Shown: positions 1-8,326, counted from the first letter of the stretch. The stretch: 64,000 nt of DNA from Arenimonas donghaensis DSM 18148 = HO3-R19 (GCF_000743535.1 NZ_AVCJ01000001.1:186001-250000), one strand, 5' to 3'. Notes: generated by a model from the letters alone, not told the origin. Numbers and translations are program-made.

Positions 1-504
1 GACTTCGTGGGCGATGACATAGGCTTCGGCGAAGTCGCCGCCGCCGCCGAGCCGGCGCTCCATCTGTTCGAAGAAGCTCAGGTCGATGTAGACCTTCTGG
101 TCTGCCGGGCAGTAGAAGGGACCGACCGCGGCGCTGGCGCCGCCGCAGGCCGACTGCACCTGGCCGGTGAACAGCACGAGCTTTGCCGGCGTGTACTGGC
201 TGCCGCTGGCCTGGAAGATCGCGCTCCAGACGTCCTCGGTTTCGCCCAGGATGCTGGCGACGAACTGCGAGGCTTCGTCATCGGCCGGCGGCGCGCCGGC
301 CGGGCCGCCTGACTCGGCGGGCATCTGCTGCTGCACCTGGGCCACGAGGCCCAGCAACTCCATGGGGCTCTTGCCAAGCAGCAGGCCGATGACCACCACG
401 GCGGCCACGCCACCCAGGCCCAGCTTGAGGCCACCGCCGCCGCCACCGCGCCGGCCACGAACGTCCTGGACATTGCTGCTGCGTCGGGCGCTGCGCCATT
501 TCAT
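1..504 (-). CDS. Neutral zinc metallopeptidase, YpfJ-like (3' part outside window)
   Basis: Only the first 168 codons are present and the gene runs off the left edge. A basic N-terminus is followed by a six-glycine run (residues 20-25) and one membrane segment (about 28-44). The rest would face the periplasm. The visible part ends in A-H-E-V, the first residues of the HExxH zinc motif expected of this family, so the catalytic core is cut. This single-anchor, Gly-rich design fits the YpfJ/KPN_02809 putative metallopeptidases, whose substrates are not established. The ATG overlaps the mltB stop by 4 bp (ATGA), so the two are probably co-translated. Confidence 0.8.
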   Translation of the reverse strand, partial: MKWRSARRSSNVQDVRGRRGGGGGGLKLGLGGVAAVVVIGLLLGKSPMELLGLVAQVQQQMPAESGGPAGAPPADDEASQFVASILGETEDVWSAIFQASGSQYTPAKLVLFTGQVQSACGGASAAVGPFYCPADQKVYIDLSFFEQMERRLGGGGDFAEAYVIAHEV

Positions 505-1751
505 GGGTTCGTCTCCCGGGGCTGGGTCTCGATTGTGGCTTCTTCCGGCGGAGTGGGCGAGGGGGCCGCCGCACGCAGTGCCTCGAGCAGGCGCTGGCCG
601 GCGCGGCCGTCCACGGGCAGGCCCAGCCGTGCCTGTTCGCTGCGGATGGCTTCGCGAGAGAGCTTGCCGATCATGCCGTCGACCGGACCGATGTCGTGGC
701 CCAATGCGAGCAGGTGCTCCTGCACCTCGCGCCGGCCGGCCCGGGACAGGCCGGGGTCGTCGGTGGGCCAGGCCGCTTGCAGCCCCTTCCCGCCGCGCAA
801 TTGGTCGGCGAGCAGGGCGATCGCGAGCGCGTAACTCTCGGCGGCGTTGTAGGAATAGATCGCGTCGTAGTTGCGGAAGACCAGGAAGGCCGGCCCCTGC
901 TTGCCCGCGGGCAGCAGCAGGGCGGCGGCACGGTCGTCGGCCGGGAGCTCGCCACCATCGGCGCGCACCACGCCGCGGGCGCGCCAGTCCGTAAGCGGAC
1001 GGCGTGCGGTGCGCCCGCTCAGCCCGGTGTCGAATCCGGCGGGCAGCCTGGCTTCGTGGCCCCAGGGCTGGCCGCTGCGCCAGCCGGCGCGCTTGAGGTA
1101 GTTGGCCGTGGAGGCGAGGGCGTCCGGGACCGAGCCGACCAGGTCGCGCCGACCGTCGCCGTCGCCGTCGACGGCGATGCGGGCATAGGTGGACGGCATG
1201 AACTGGGTGTGCCCGAAGGCACCGGCCCAGGAGCCGGTGAGGTCCTTGCCGGACAGGTCGCCGGCCTGGAACAGCTTGAGCAGGGCGAACAGTTCGCCCT
1301 GGAAAAACGCCTGGCGCCGGCCGGCGCAGGACAGCGTCGCCAGCGAGCGCAGCAGCGGCTTGCTGCCGAAGGTCCGGCCATAGTCGCTTTCGACGCCCCA
1401 GACGGCGACAACGGTGGCGGGGTCGACGCCGTACGCGGCTTCGATGTCCCGCAGGAGCGCGGCATGTTCTTCGAGCAGGGCCTGGCCGTCCTGTACGCGC
1501 TGCGCGTCGACCAGGCCAGCCAGGTAGTCCCAGATCGGGGTGCGGAACTCAGGCTGGTAGTCCAGTGCGTCCAGGACCGTGTCGTCGGACTGCAGGCCCT
1601 GGGTGTACCCGGCAAAAACGTCGGCGCGGATGCCGGCGGCTTTCGCCTGCGGCTGCAGGCGGGCCAGGCAGGCAGAGAGATCGTCGTTTGCCGACGTATG
1701 GCCAGCCGACAGCGCCAGCAGCAGTGGGAGGATCAGGGAAGGCGTTCGCAT
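501..1751 (-). CDS. mltB: Lytic murein transglycosylase B with peptidoglycan-binding domain
   Basis: 416 residues. It should cleave the MurNAc-GlcNAc bond of peptidoglycan non-hydrolytically, forming 1,6-anhydro ends in the periplasm. I chose the ATG that opens a signal peptide (residues 1-21); an upstream in-frame ATG at 1790 would add a non-signal extension. The SLT_2/MltB domain fills about residues 25-330, with the catalytic Glu at 121 in WGVESDYGR and the conserved GAFGHTQFMPSTY stretch. A C-terminal peptidoglycan-binding domain (about 345-400) follows. There is no lipobox cysteine, so it looks soluble rather than lipid-anchored. It precedes the YpfJ-like peptidase in a two-gene unit. 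Confidence 0.9.
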   Translation of the reverse strand: MRTPSLILPLLLALSAGHTSANDDLSACLARLQPQAKAAGIRADVFAGYTQGLQSDDTVLDALDYQPEFRTPIWDYLAGLVDAQRVQDGQALLEEHAALLRDIEAAYGVDPATVVAVWGVESDYGRTFGSKPLLRSLATLSCAGRRQAFFQGELFALLKLFQAGDLSGKDLTGSWAGAFGHTQFMPSTYARIAVDGDGDGRRDLVGSVPDALASTANYLKRAGWRSGQPWGHEARLPAGFDTGLSGRTARRPLTDWRARGVVRADGGELPADDRAAALLLPAGKQGPAFLVFRNYDAIYSYNAAESYALAIALLADQLRGGKGLQAAWPTDDPGLSRAGRREVQEHLLALGHDIGPVDGMIGKLSREAIRSEQARLGLPVDGRAGQRLLEALRAAAPSPTPPEEATIETQPRETNP

Positions 1752-1835
1752 GGACGCTACTTTGCCACCCCGGGACTGAATCGTGTCCACCGGGCCGCGT
1801 TATGCTCCCCGGGTCCCGACGACCGGAGCCTTGCC

Positions 1836-2282
1836 ATGGCGACACGATTCCCCCTCCGACTGACCGCCGCGCTGTCGCTGGTCCCCGCGCTGGCGCTGGC
1901 CGAACCGCCGCAAGCCGCGCCGGCTGCCTCCACCGACACGCCCGCGACCGAAGCGGCCGGCGACGGCCTGGCATTCGCCGCCTCGCTGGAGGCCTGCGTC
2001 GTCGCCAGCCACCAGTCGCCGCATCCTTTCGTCAGTGGCTTCGTTGTCGAGCACGCGGTCAGCGGCATCGAAGGCGAGCACTGCGGCTACAGCCAGACCA
2101 TGCCGGGCGGGATGCGCATGGAATGCAGGCTCAGCCAGGCTGGTCGCAACGGCCTGGCCGCGGAGTTCAGGGAGGTGGCCGCTGGCCGCCTGGCCGGTGG
2201 CACCGCCGAGCAGGCGGCCTGGACCCGCGAGTGCGACATCATCACCGCCGACGGCAAGCGCATGCCGCTGGGCAAAGACTGA
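1836..2282 (+). CDS. Secreted hypothetical protein
   Basis: 148 residues. The N-terminus is a clear signal peptide (MATRFPLRLTAALSLVPALALA) followed by an Ala/Pro/Thr-rich linker (about 23-45) and a small domain with four cysteines that could form disulfides in the periplasm. I do not recognise a family and assign no function. The start is the first ATG that gives a signal peptide. A TATGCT -10-like box lies about 30 nt upstream (1801-1806). The stop codon overlaps the ATG of the rhomboid gene by one base, so the two genes are co-transcribed and the product may be secreted alongside it. Confidence 0.7.
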   Translation: MATRFPLRLTAALSLVPALALAEPPQAAPAASTDTPATEAAGDGLAFAASLEACVVASHQSPHPFVSGFVVEHAVSGIEGEHCGYSQTMPGGMRMECRLSQAGRNGLAAEFREVAAGRLAGGTAEQAAWTRECDIITADGKRMPLGKD

Positions 2283-2887
2283 TGGAGCTCAACTTCACGC
2301 TCGGCATCATCGTCGTCACCGGCCTGGTTTCCTGGCTTGCCTTCAGCAACGAAGGGCTGCTCCAGCGCCTGCTGCTGTGGCCGCCGGCGGTCACCCGGGG
2401 AAGGGAGTACCACCGGTTCATCACCTACGGCGTCGTGCATGGAGACTTCATGCACCTGCTGTTCAACATGATCACGCTGTATTTCTTCGGCGGCTACATG
2501 GAGTACTTCTACGCCGAACGGCTGGGTACCTTCGGATTCCTCGGTTTCTACGTCTCGGCGCTGGTGGCGTCGGCGCTGCCGAGCTACCTGCGCCACCGCA
2601 ACGATCCGGAGTACGCCACGCTGGGTGCCTCGGGCGCGGTGTCGGCGATCCTGTTCGGCTTCATCCTGCTCGAGCCCTGGCAGACGATCTATGTCTACGT
2701 GATCCCGGTGCCGGCGATCATCTTCGCGGTGCTCTACGTCGGTTATTCAATCTACGCCGAGCGCCAGCAGGCCGATCGCATCAACCATAGCGCCCACCTG
2801 GCCGGTGCCGCCTACGGCATCCTGTTCACGGTGATGCTCGAGCCCAGGGTGATCGGCCACTTCTGGGCCAGCCTGCTCAACCCCTGA
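2282..2887 (+). CDS. Rhomboid family intramembrane serine protease
   Basis: 201 residues with six hydrophobic segments. It should cleave transmembrane helices inside the inner membrane using a Ser-His dyad. The nucleophile is Ser117 in GASG and the general base is His172 in HLAGAAYG; the oxyanion/structural motif HxxxxHLLFNM is at about 53-63. The length is that of a minimal six-helix rhomboid without the N-terminal cytoplasmic domain of GlpG. It starts one base inside the stop of the upstream secreted-protein gene. Substrates cannot be inferred; the neighbouring secreted protein is only a positional candidate. Confidence 0.9.
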   Translation: MELNFTLGIIVVTGLVSWLAFSNEGLLQRLLLWPPAVTRGREYHRFITYGVVHGDFMHLLFNMITLYFFGGYMEYFYAERLGTFGFLGFYVSALVASALPSYLRHRNDPEYATLGASGAVSAILFGFILLEPWQTIYVYVIPVPAIIFAVLYVGYSIYAERQQADRINHSAHLAGAAYGILFTVMLEPRVIGHFWASLLNP

Positions 2888-2921
2888 GCCGAAGCTCCAG
2901 GGTGGCGTGCGAGAATGCGCC

Positions 2922-4292
2922 ATGAGCGCATTCTCCGATTTCCCCTTGCCCATCCCCCTGGCCGAAGCCGTGGCCTCGCTGGGCTTCGATACCCCCACCC
3001 CGGTGCAGGCCGCCAGTCTTGGGGCCTTGCTCGACGGCCGCGACGTCAGCGCGCGGGCCCGCACCGGCAGCGGCAAGACCGTGGCCTTCGGCCTGGGCCT
3101 GCTCGCGCGCGTGGACGCCGGCGCCGGTGGCGTGCAGGCCCTGGTGCTGTGTCCGACGCGGGAACTGGCCGACCAGGTCGGCAAGGAAATCCGCCGCATT
3201 GGCCGGCAGTTGCCGAACCTGAAGGTGTCGGTCTTCTGCGGCGGCGTGCCGCTTCGGCCGCATCTGGCGTCGCTGGTGCACCCGCCCCAGGTCGTGGTCG
3301 GAACCCCGGGCCGCATCCAGGAACTGATCGACGAGGGCGCGCTCAAGCTCGACGGCCTGCGGGTAGCGGTGCTGGACGAAGCGGACCGCATGCTCGACAT
3401 GGGGTTCGCCGACGACATCGCCGGCATCCTGGGCCAGGCGCCCGGCTCGCGGCAGACGCTGCTGTTTTCGGCGACCCTGCCTGAAGCGGTGCGCGAACTG
3501 GGAGCGCGCTACCAGCGCGACCCGGCCTGGATCGAGGTGGCCGACCCCGACGGCGAAGCCATCGAGCAGCGCTTCTACGAAGTCGAGTCGCCGCGCAAGA
3601 CCGACGCCGTCGCGCTGTTGCTGGGTGACCTGGCGCCGGAGGCGGCGCTGGTCTTTTGCAATACCCGTCGCGACGTTCAGCAGCTTTGCGACGACCTGCA
3701 ACAGCGGGGGTTTGCCGCCCTGGCGCTGCACGGCGACCTGGACCAGCGCGAGCGCGACGAGGTGCTGGTTCAGTTCGCCAATGGCAGCTGCCGGGTGCTG
3801 GTCGGAACCGACGTGGCGGCGCGTGGCCTGGACATCGCCGGCCTGCCGCTGGTGCTGAGCCACGGCCTGGCCAGTGACGTGGACATCCACACGCACCGGA
3901 TCGGGCGCACCGGACGGGCCGGGCTGGCCGGCCTGGCGCTGGCCCTGGTATCGGGCGACGAGCGCCGGCGGGTGATCGCGATCGAGGACGCGCTGGGCAA
4001 GGCGGTGCGCTGGGAACGCATCGACCTGTCGCGGCGACCGGCGCGACCGGCGCCGCCGGCGATGCAGACCTTGGTGATCGATGCCGGCCGGCAGGACAAG
4101 CTCCGGCCCGGCGACGTCGTGGGCGCGCTGACCGGGGCCGGCGGGCTGGACGCTACGGCGATCGGAAAGATCGCCGGTTTCCCGACCCGGACCTACGTCG
4201 CCATTGCCCGCAGCCAGGTCCAGAAGGCGATGGACAGGCTGCGCACCGGCAAGATCAAGGGCCGCAACTTCCGGATACGGAAGCTGGGCTGA
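2922..4292 (+). CDS. dbpA: ATP-dependent RNA helicase DbpA
   Basis: 456 residues. DEAD-box helicase that in known members binds hairpin 92 of 23S rRNA and acts late in 50S subunit assembly. Visible motifs: Q-motif region near 20-30, Walker A ARTGSGKT (46-53), DEAD (152-155), SAT (about 184-186) and HRIGRTGRAG in the second RecA lobe. The C-terminal about 75 residues match the DbpA RNA-binding fold, which separates it from other DEAD-box proteins. The chosen ATG has no Shine-Dalgarno. GAGAAT with an upstream TG lies only 5 nt before it, so a leaderless message is possible. It overlaps nothing and may be an independent unit. Confidence 0.92.
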   Translation: MSAFSDFPLPIPLAEAVASLGFDTPTPVQAASLGALLDGRDVSARARTGSGKTVAFGLGLLARVDAGAGGVQALVLCPTRELADQVGKEIRRIGRQLPNLKVSVFCGGVPLRPHLASLVHPPQVVVGTPGRIQELIDEGALKLDGLRVAVLDEADRMLDMGFADDIAGILGQAPGSRQTLLFSATLPEAVRELGARYQRDPAWIEVADPDGEAIEQRFYEVESPRKTDAVALLLGDLAPEAALVFCNTRRDVQQLCDDLQQRGFAALALHGDLDQRERDEVLVQFANGSCRVLVGTDVAARGLDIAGLPLVLSHGLASDVDIHTHRIGRTGRAGLAGLALALVSGDERRRVIAIEDALGKAVRWERIDLSRRPARPAPPAMQTLVIDAGRQDKLRPGDVVGALTGAGGLDATAIGKIAGFPTRTYVAIARSQVQKAMDRLRTGKIKGRNFRIRKLG

Positions 4293-4358
4293 TACCGATG
4301 GCGCCGGCGGGCGTGGCTGCGCCGCGCCCAGCGGTTGGGGTCCCTGGCGAACATGGTT

Positions 4359-4541
4359 TCAGCGGGCCGGCGCGGCGTAGCCCGGTGCCGGGCGCATATT
4401 GCCGCGGCGGCGGTTGATCTCGGCGTCCAGGCGGCGGTACTCGGCGCTGCCGATTTCCCCGGCCATCACCAGCTCCCAGAGCTGGATAGCCAGTTCGTCG
4501 TCCATTACCTGCTTGCGGGGGAAGGGGATAACGATGCCCAT
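4359..4541 (-). CDS. Small conserved-looking hypothetical protein (60 aa)
   Basis: 60 residues. It begins MGIVIPFPRK followed by an acidic-hydrophobic helix (MDDELAIQLWELVMAGEIG) and a second helix SAEYRRLDAEINRRRGN, then a short Ala/Pro tail. The reading frame is open further upstream, but a good ribosome site (GGAGAACACC before ATG) and the compact two-helix product support this start. It is the only strand-coherent coding signal between dbpA and rluF. No function is recognisable; a small DNA- or protein-binding adaptor is possible but speculative. I see nothing gene-like in the remaining 255 bp up to rluF (4542-4796). Confidence 0.6.
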   Translation of the reverse strand: MGIVIPFPRKQVMDDELAIQLWELVMAGEIGSAEYRRLDAEINRRRGNMRPAPGYAAPAR

Positions 4542-4796
4542 GGTGTTCTCCGAAGGTCGGGGGGATTGGCTTGCAGCCAGAGCGCTGCATATTCCGTGCC
4601 ATGTCCCGGGGGGATCCCGGCCTGCTTCGAGGATAAACGAGTCCCGGACCCAGCCGAGGACACCCGCGGGGGTCCGGAACCCCAACATCTTCGGTTTCCG
4701 GCCCGCGGAGGCCGGGCGGGCGCCGTCGTCGGGGCGGGATGACTTGCCTGCCGCGGCATGCCAGCATTCGCGCCACTTCTGACGCGGCGCGGCACC

Positions 4797-5510
4797 ATGC
4801 GAGTCAACAAACACATCGCCGAAACCGGCTTTTGCTCCCGGCGGGAGGCCGACCGGCTGGTCGCCGAAGGCCGGGTGAGCGTCAATGGCGCCCGGGCCGG
4901 CATTGGCACCCAGGTCGAGCCCGGCGACGAGGTCCAGATCGACGGGCAGGTGCTCAAGCCCCGGGAGGCCCGCCCCGGCAAGCGCCGCCACGCCTACATC
5001 GCGCTTTACAAGCCGGTTGGCATCACCTGCACCACCGACACCAGCGTGAAGGGCAACATCGTCGACTTCGTCGGCCACCAGGACCGGATCTTCCCGATAG
5101 GCCGGCTCGACAAGGACAGCGAGGGCCTGATCCTGCTGACCAGCAACGGCGACATCGTCAACCGGATCCTGCGCGCCGAGGAAAAGAAGGAAAAGGAATA
5201 CCTGGTCGGTGTGAACCAGGCCGTCACCGACGATTTCCTGCGCGGCATGGCGCGCGGCGTGCGCATCCACAACCAGATGACCCTGCCGTGCCGGACCCGC
5301 AAGATTGCCCGCTACGGCTTTTCCATCGTGCTGACCCAGGGCCTGAACCGGCAGATCCGCCTCATGGCCGCCGCCTTCGGCTACCGGGTCAACCAGCTTC
5401 GGCGTATCCGCATCGCCAATGTAAAGCTGGGCGAGCTCCGGCCCGGTCGCTGGCGCAACCTGACCGACGCTGAACTGCGCGGCCTGCTGCCGGGGGAAGA
5501 GGGCTGGTGA
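4797..5510 (+). CDS. rluF: 23S rRNA pseudouridine(2604) synthase RluF
   Basis: 237 residues of the RsuA/RluB/E/F family. It has an N-terminal S4 RNA-binding domain (about 1-60) and a pseudouridine synthase domain with catalytic Asp105 in GRLDKDSEGL. The motifs YKPVGITCT and GLNRQIRLMAAAFGY and the overall length fit RluF, which isomerises U2604 of 23S rRNA (and tRNA-Tyr U35 in E. coli). The start is the ATG directly before the S4 domain (MRVNKHIAETG). An upstream in-frame ATG at 4758 would add residues unlike the family. It stands alone between oppositely oriented or unrelated genes. Confidence 0.9.
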   Translation: MRVNKHIAETGFCSRREADRLVAEGRVSVNGARAGIGTQVEPGDEVQIDGQVLKPREARPGKRRHAYIALYKPVGITCTTDTSVKGNIVDFVGHQDRIFPIGRLDKDSEGLILLTSNGDIVNRILRAEEKKEKEYLVGVNQAVTDDFLRGMARGVRIHNQMTLPCRTRKIARYGFSIVLTQGLNRQIRLMAAAFGYRVNQLRRIRIANVKLGELRPGRWRNLTDAELRGLLPGEEGW

Positions 5511-5579
5511 GCCCGGGGGCCTGCGCTATCCTGTGCGCCGGCCCGCAAGGCCTCCCGGAATCCCGATCGGAGTGAATTG

Positions 5580-6479
5580 ATGCTGCTTTCCCGCTTGCTC
5601 GCTGTCCTGCTGTTCGGCCTGGCGCTGCCCGTCCTCGCCCAGGTCAACCCGCTGCCCGCGCCCAGCCCGCTGGACGCGCCGCCCAAGGACGCGATCGAAA
5701 CCGCGACAGGCATCCACTACAAGGTACTCAAGCCGGCGCCGGCGCCGGTGGTCCATCCTACGGGCGACTTCGTGGAGTTCTCGGCCAATGTCTGGAGTGC
5801 CGACGGCGAGACCCGCATCAATGGCCGCCAGGCCGGCAAGATCCTGGTGTCCATGCGTCGCCTGGCCAATGACCAGCCGGCGATGGTGCGCATCGTCAAG
5901 AGCACCCCGATCGGCGAAACCCGCCGCTGGTGGGTGGACGCCGAGCGGATGAAGCCCGGCTACCCCGGCATGCCCGACCTGCCGCACGTGTTCGACATCA
6001 CCGTGCACGGCGAAAAGGACCCGACCCGGGCGCCGCCCGACGTCGCCGCGCCGCCGGAAGACGCCATCCGTACCGCCAGCGGCCTGGCCTACAAGGTGAT
6101 CGAACGCGGCAATCGTGCCCCGGGGCACCCGGCCGCCACCGACCACGTGCAGGTGCATTACACCGGCTGGACCCCGGCCGGCCAGGTCTTCGACAGCTCC
6201 CTGTTCAAGGACAGGCCGGCGACGTTCCCGCTGCAGGCCCTCATCCAGGGCTGGCGCGAGGGCATCCTGCTGATGCAGCGCGGCGACAGCTTCCGGTTCT
6301 GGATCCCGGGCCACCTGGCCTATGACAACGTGCCCGGCAACCAGGCGCCCAAGGGCATGCTGGTGTTCGACGTCACCCTGCTGGCGTTCGGGCCGATGGG
6401 TTCGGCGCGCCCGCCATTGCAGGCCGACGGCACCGAAGCGGCGCCGGCTGCGGACGCCGGCGACGGTTCAGCGCAATAA
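5580..6479 (+). CDS. Periplasmic FKBP-type peptidyl-prolyl isomerase with two tandem domains
   Basis: 299 residues with a signal peptide (1-21, ending LPVLAQ). Residues about 160-275 form a canonical FKBP domain (VHYTGW, FDSSLFKDRPATFPL, QGWREGILLMQRGD, the terminal VFDVTLL strand). Residues about 35-150 look like a diverged copy of the same fold: both halves open with D-A-I-x-T-A-(S/T)-G-I/L-x-Y-K-V and end with a VFDITVHG/VFDVTLLAF strand, but the first lacks the YTG/FD catalytic features. It probably acts as a periplasmic foldase or chaperone, the first domain serving in binding or dimerisation. The ATG at 5580 follows a GGAGTG ribosome site. The 3' end overlaps the convergent flavoprotein by 12 bp. 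Confidence 0.85.
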   Translation: MLLSRLLAVLLFGLALPVLAQVNPLPAPSPLDAPPKDAIETATGIHYKVLKPAPAPVVHPTGDFVEFSANVWSADGETRINGRQAGKILVSMRRLANDQPAMVRIVKSTPIGETRRWWVDAERMKPGYPGMPDLPHVFDITVHGEKDPTRAPPDVAAPPEDAIRTASGLAYKVIERGNRAPGHPAATDHVQVHYTGWTPAGQVFDSSLFKDRPATFPLQALIQGWREGILLMQRGDSFRFWIPGHLAYDNVPGNQAPKGMLVFDVTLLAFGPMGSARPPLQADGTEAAPAADAGDGSAQ

Positions 6480-7718
6480 CCAGCGCGCCGCCGCCGCGCC
6501 GGCGACCCGGCCGCTGGCGAAACAGGCGGTGAGCAGGTAGCCGCCGGTCGGGGCCTCCCAGTCGAGCATCTCGCCGGCCGCGAACGTTCCGGGCCGGTTG
6601 CGCAGCATCAGGTCCCCGGTGAGGCCTTCCAGGCGCAGCCCGCCTGCCGTGGAAATGGCTTCCGCGATCGGGCGGGCGGCCCGAAGCCGCAGGGGCAGGG
6701 CCTTGATTGCCGCGGCCAGGGCGGCCGGCTCGCCCTGCAGGACCCCGGCGGGCAGGACTTCGCGCAGCAAGCCGGCCTTGACGCCCGACAGGCCCGCCTG
6801 CCGACGCAGGTGTTCACTGACGCTGCGGCGGCCGCGACCGCGTGCCAGGTCGGCGGTGAGGCGCTCGAGGTCACGCCCCGGCACCAGGTCGGCCAGGAGC
6901 AGGGCTTCGCCCTCGCGGGCAATGGTGTCGCGCAGGGGCGCCGAAAGCGCGTAGACCAGGCTGCCTTCGATGCCCGTGGCGGTGGCCACGCATTCGCCCT
7001 GCCGCCATCGCGGCGGTTGCGGGCCGGCCAGGGCCAGGCGCACGGGTTTGATCGGCGCACCGGCGAACCGGGAAGCGAAGTGCTCGCTCCAGCCAATGTC
7101 GAAGCCGCAATTGGCGGGTAGCAGGGGCGCGATGTCGGCGCCCGCGGCGGCCAGCGGCCCGGTCCAGCGGCCGTCCGAGCCCAGCTGGGGCCAGCTGCCT
7201 CCACCCATTGCCAGGACGGTGGCGCCCGCCCGGAAGGACAGCTCGCCGGCAGGCGTTTCAAAACGGTGGGCGCCGGCGTTGTCCAATCCGGACCAGCGAT
7301 GATGGACATGGAAGCGCACGCCCTGTTCGCGCAGCCGGCGAACCCAGCCACGCAGCAGGGGCGCTGCCTTGAGGTCGCTGGGGAAAACCCGGCCGGAGGA
7401 GCCGATGAAGGTTTCCACGCCCAGCCCGGCCGCCCACTCGCGCAGCTCGCTGGGGCCGAAGTCCTGAAGCCAGCGGCCGACCTCGGCGCTGCGTTCGGCG
7501 TAACGGCGGCGGAAACGGTCGGGATCTTCGCCATGGGTCAGGTTCAGGCCGCCTTTGCCGGCGATCAGGACCTTGCGGCCGACCGAGCCCATGGCGTCGA
7601 ACACGTCGACCTCGACGCCGGCGGCACGGGCGGTTTCTGCCGCCATCAGGCCGGCGGGTCCGCCGCCGATGACGGCCAGGCCGGGGAGGGCCGGTCCGGG
7701 GGAAGGGTTCGTGGACAT
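6468..7718 (-). CDS. FAD-dependent flavoprotein, HI0933/TIGR03862-like
   Basis: 416 residues. It begins with a Rossmann FAD-binding motif (VIGGGPAGLMAAE) and carries the family hallmarks KVLIAGKGGLNLTHGE near the N-terminus and AAGEMLDWEAPTGGYLLTACFASG near the C-terminus. These match the HI0933/YhiN-type NAD(P)/FAD-dependent oxidoreductases (TIGR03862 branch). The physiological substrate of the family is not established. I placed the start at the ATG just before the Rossmann strand; a 14-codon upstream extension (from 7760) lacks conservation signs. It is divergent from the Nudix gene and convergent with the FKBP gene. Confidence 0.85.
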   Translation of the reverse strand: MSTNPSPGPALPGLAVIGGGPAGLMAAETARAAGVEVDVFDAMGSVGRKVLIAGKGGLNLTHGEDPDRFRRRYAERSAEVGRWLQDFGPSELREWAAGLGVETFIGSSGRVFPSDLKAAPLLRGWVRRLREQGVRFHVHHRWSGLDNAGAHRFETPAGELSFRAGATVLAMGGGSWPQLGSDGRWTGPLAAAGADIAPLLPANCGFDIGWSEHFASRFAGAPIKPVRLALAGPQPPRWRQGECVATATGIEGSLVYALSAPLRDTIAREGEALLLADLVPGRDLERLTADLARGRGRRSVSEHLRRQAGLSGVKAGLLREVLPAGVLQGEPAALAAAIKALPLRLRAARPIAEAISTAGGLRLEGLTGDLMLRNRPGTFAAGEMLDWEAPTGGYLLTACFASGRVAGAAAARWLLR

Positions 7719-7761
7719 GGGGCGATTATGCTTGTTGCCCGCCCCGACCGCCGAGGACACC

Positions 7762-8247
7762 GTGCCCTACACCCCCATCGTCGCCACCCTGGGTTACGTA
7801 CTTTCGCGAGATGGCGAGCGTTGCCTGATGGTCCATCGCAACGCCCGGTCCGACGACAACCACCTGGGCAAATACAACGGACTGGGCGGCAAGCTCGAGG
7901 CCGACGAAGACGTGATGGCGGGGATGCGTCGCGAGATCCGCGAAGAAGCCGGCATCGAGTGCGAGGCGCTGCGGTTGCGGGGCACCATCAGCTGGCCGGG
8001 ATTCGGCAAACACGGCGAGGACTGGCTGGGGTTCATCTTCGTCATCGACCGCTACCGGGGCGAGCCGCCGGCCCGCAATGCCGAGGGCGACCTGCATTGG
8101 GTGCGCCTGGACGCGCTCGGGACGCTGCCGCTATGGGAGGGGGACCGCCATTTCTTGCCCCTGGTCTTCGACGCCGATCCACGGATGTTCCACGGGGTGA
8201 TGCCCTATCGCGGTGGTCAAATGGTGTCCTGGGCGGTTTCTCGCTGA
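7762..8247 (+). CDS. Nudix hydrolase (8-oxo-dGTP diphosphatase-like)
   Basis: 161 residues. It contains an intact Nudix box: G43-x5-E49-x7-R57-E58-I-x-E61-E62-x-G64. It therefore should hydrolyse a nucleoside diphosphate linked to another moiety, using Mg2+ bound by the REIREE glutamates. Overall form resembles MutT/MTH1-type sanitising enzymes, but the substrate cannot be read from the sequence. I start at GTG (7762), giving V/M-PYTPIVATLGYVL, which fits family N-termini. An in-frame ATG at 7717 would overlap the start of the divergent flavoprotein gene. A TATGC element lies in the divergent gap. Confidence 0.87.
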   Translation: MPYTPIVATLGYVLSRDGERCLMVHRNARSDDNHLGKYNGLGGKLEADEDVMAGMRREIREEAGIECEALRLRGTISWPGFGKHGEDWLGFIFVIDRYRGEPPARNAEGDLHWVRLDALGTLPLWEGDRHFLPLVFDADPRMFHGVMPYRGGQMVSWAVSR

Positions 8248-8250
8248 AAT

Positions 8251-8280
8251 GTCAGCTAAAAGCAGCTAAAATCGGCTAAA
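8251..8280 (+). repeat. Three phased 10-bp repeats (NNNRGCTAAA)
   Basis: Three consecutive decamers ending RGCTAAA start at 8251, 8261 and 8271, three bases after the Nudix stop codon. The A-tracts recur every 10 bp, that is on one face of the helix, which predicts intrinsic curvature or a same-face multi-site operator upstream of the next gene. This is seen directly; the function is inference. Confidence 0.6.
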
Positions 8281-8297
8281 GTGCGGTTCTGGAGTGT

Positions 8298-8326
8298 TTG
8301 AAACCCCTGTGGCCTGTGGATAACCT
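8298..8326 (+). promoter_or_regulatory. Candidate sigma70 promoter upstream of the PA2169-like gene
   Basis: TTGAAA (8298-8303) is separated by 17 bp from TAACCT (8321-8326). The -35 matches consensus at 5 of 6 positions and the -10 is weak. It lies about 18 bp downstream of the phased A-tract repeats and overlaps a consensus DnaA box. It would give a leader of roughly 170 nt before the PA2169-like gene. Confidence 0.4.
8315..8323 (-). promoter_or_regulatory. Consensus DnaA box (TTATCCACA on the minus strand)
   Basis: The 9-mer TGTGGATAA is the exact complement of the high-affinity DnaA box. It covers the end of the spacer and half of the predicted -10 element of the downstream gene, so DnaA binding could regulate it. 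A single 9-mer can occur by chance, though it is less expected in DNA this GC-rich. Confidence 0.4.
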
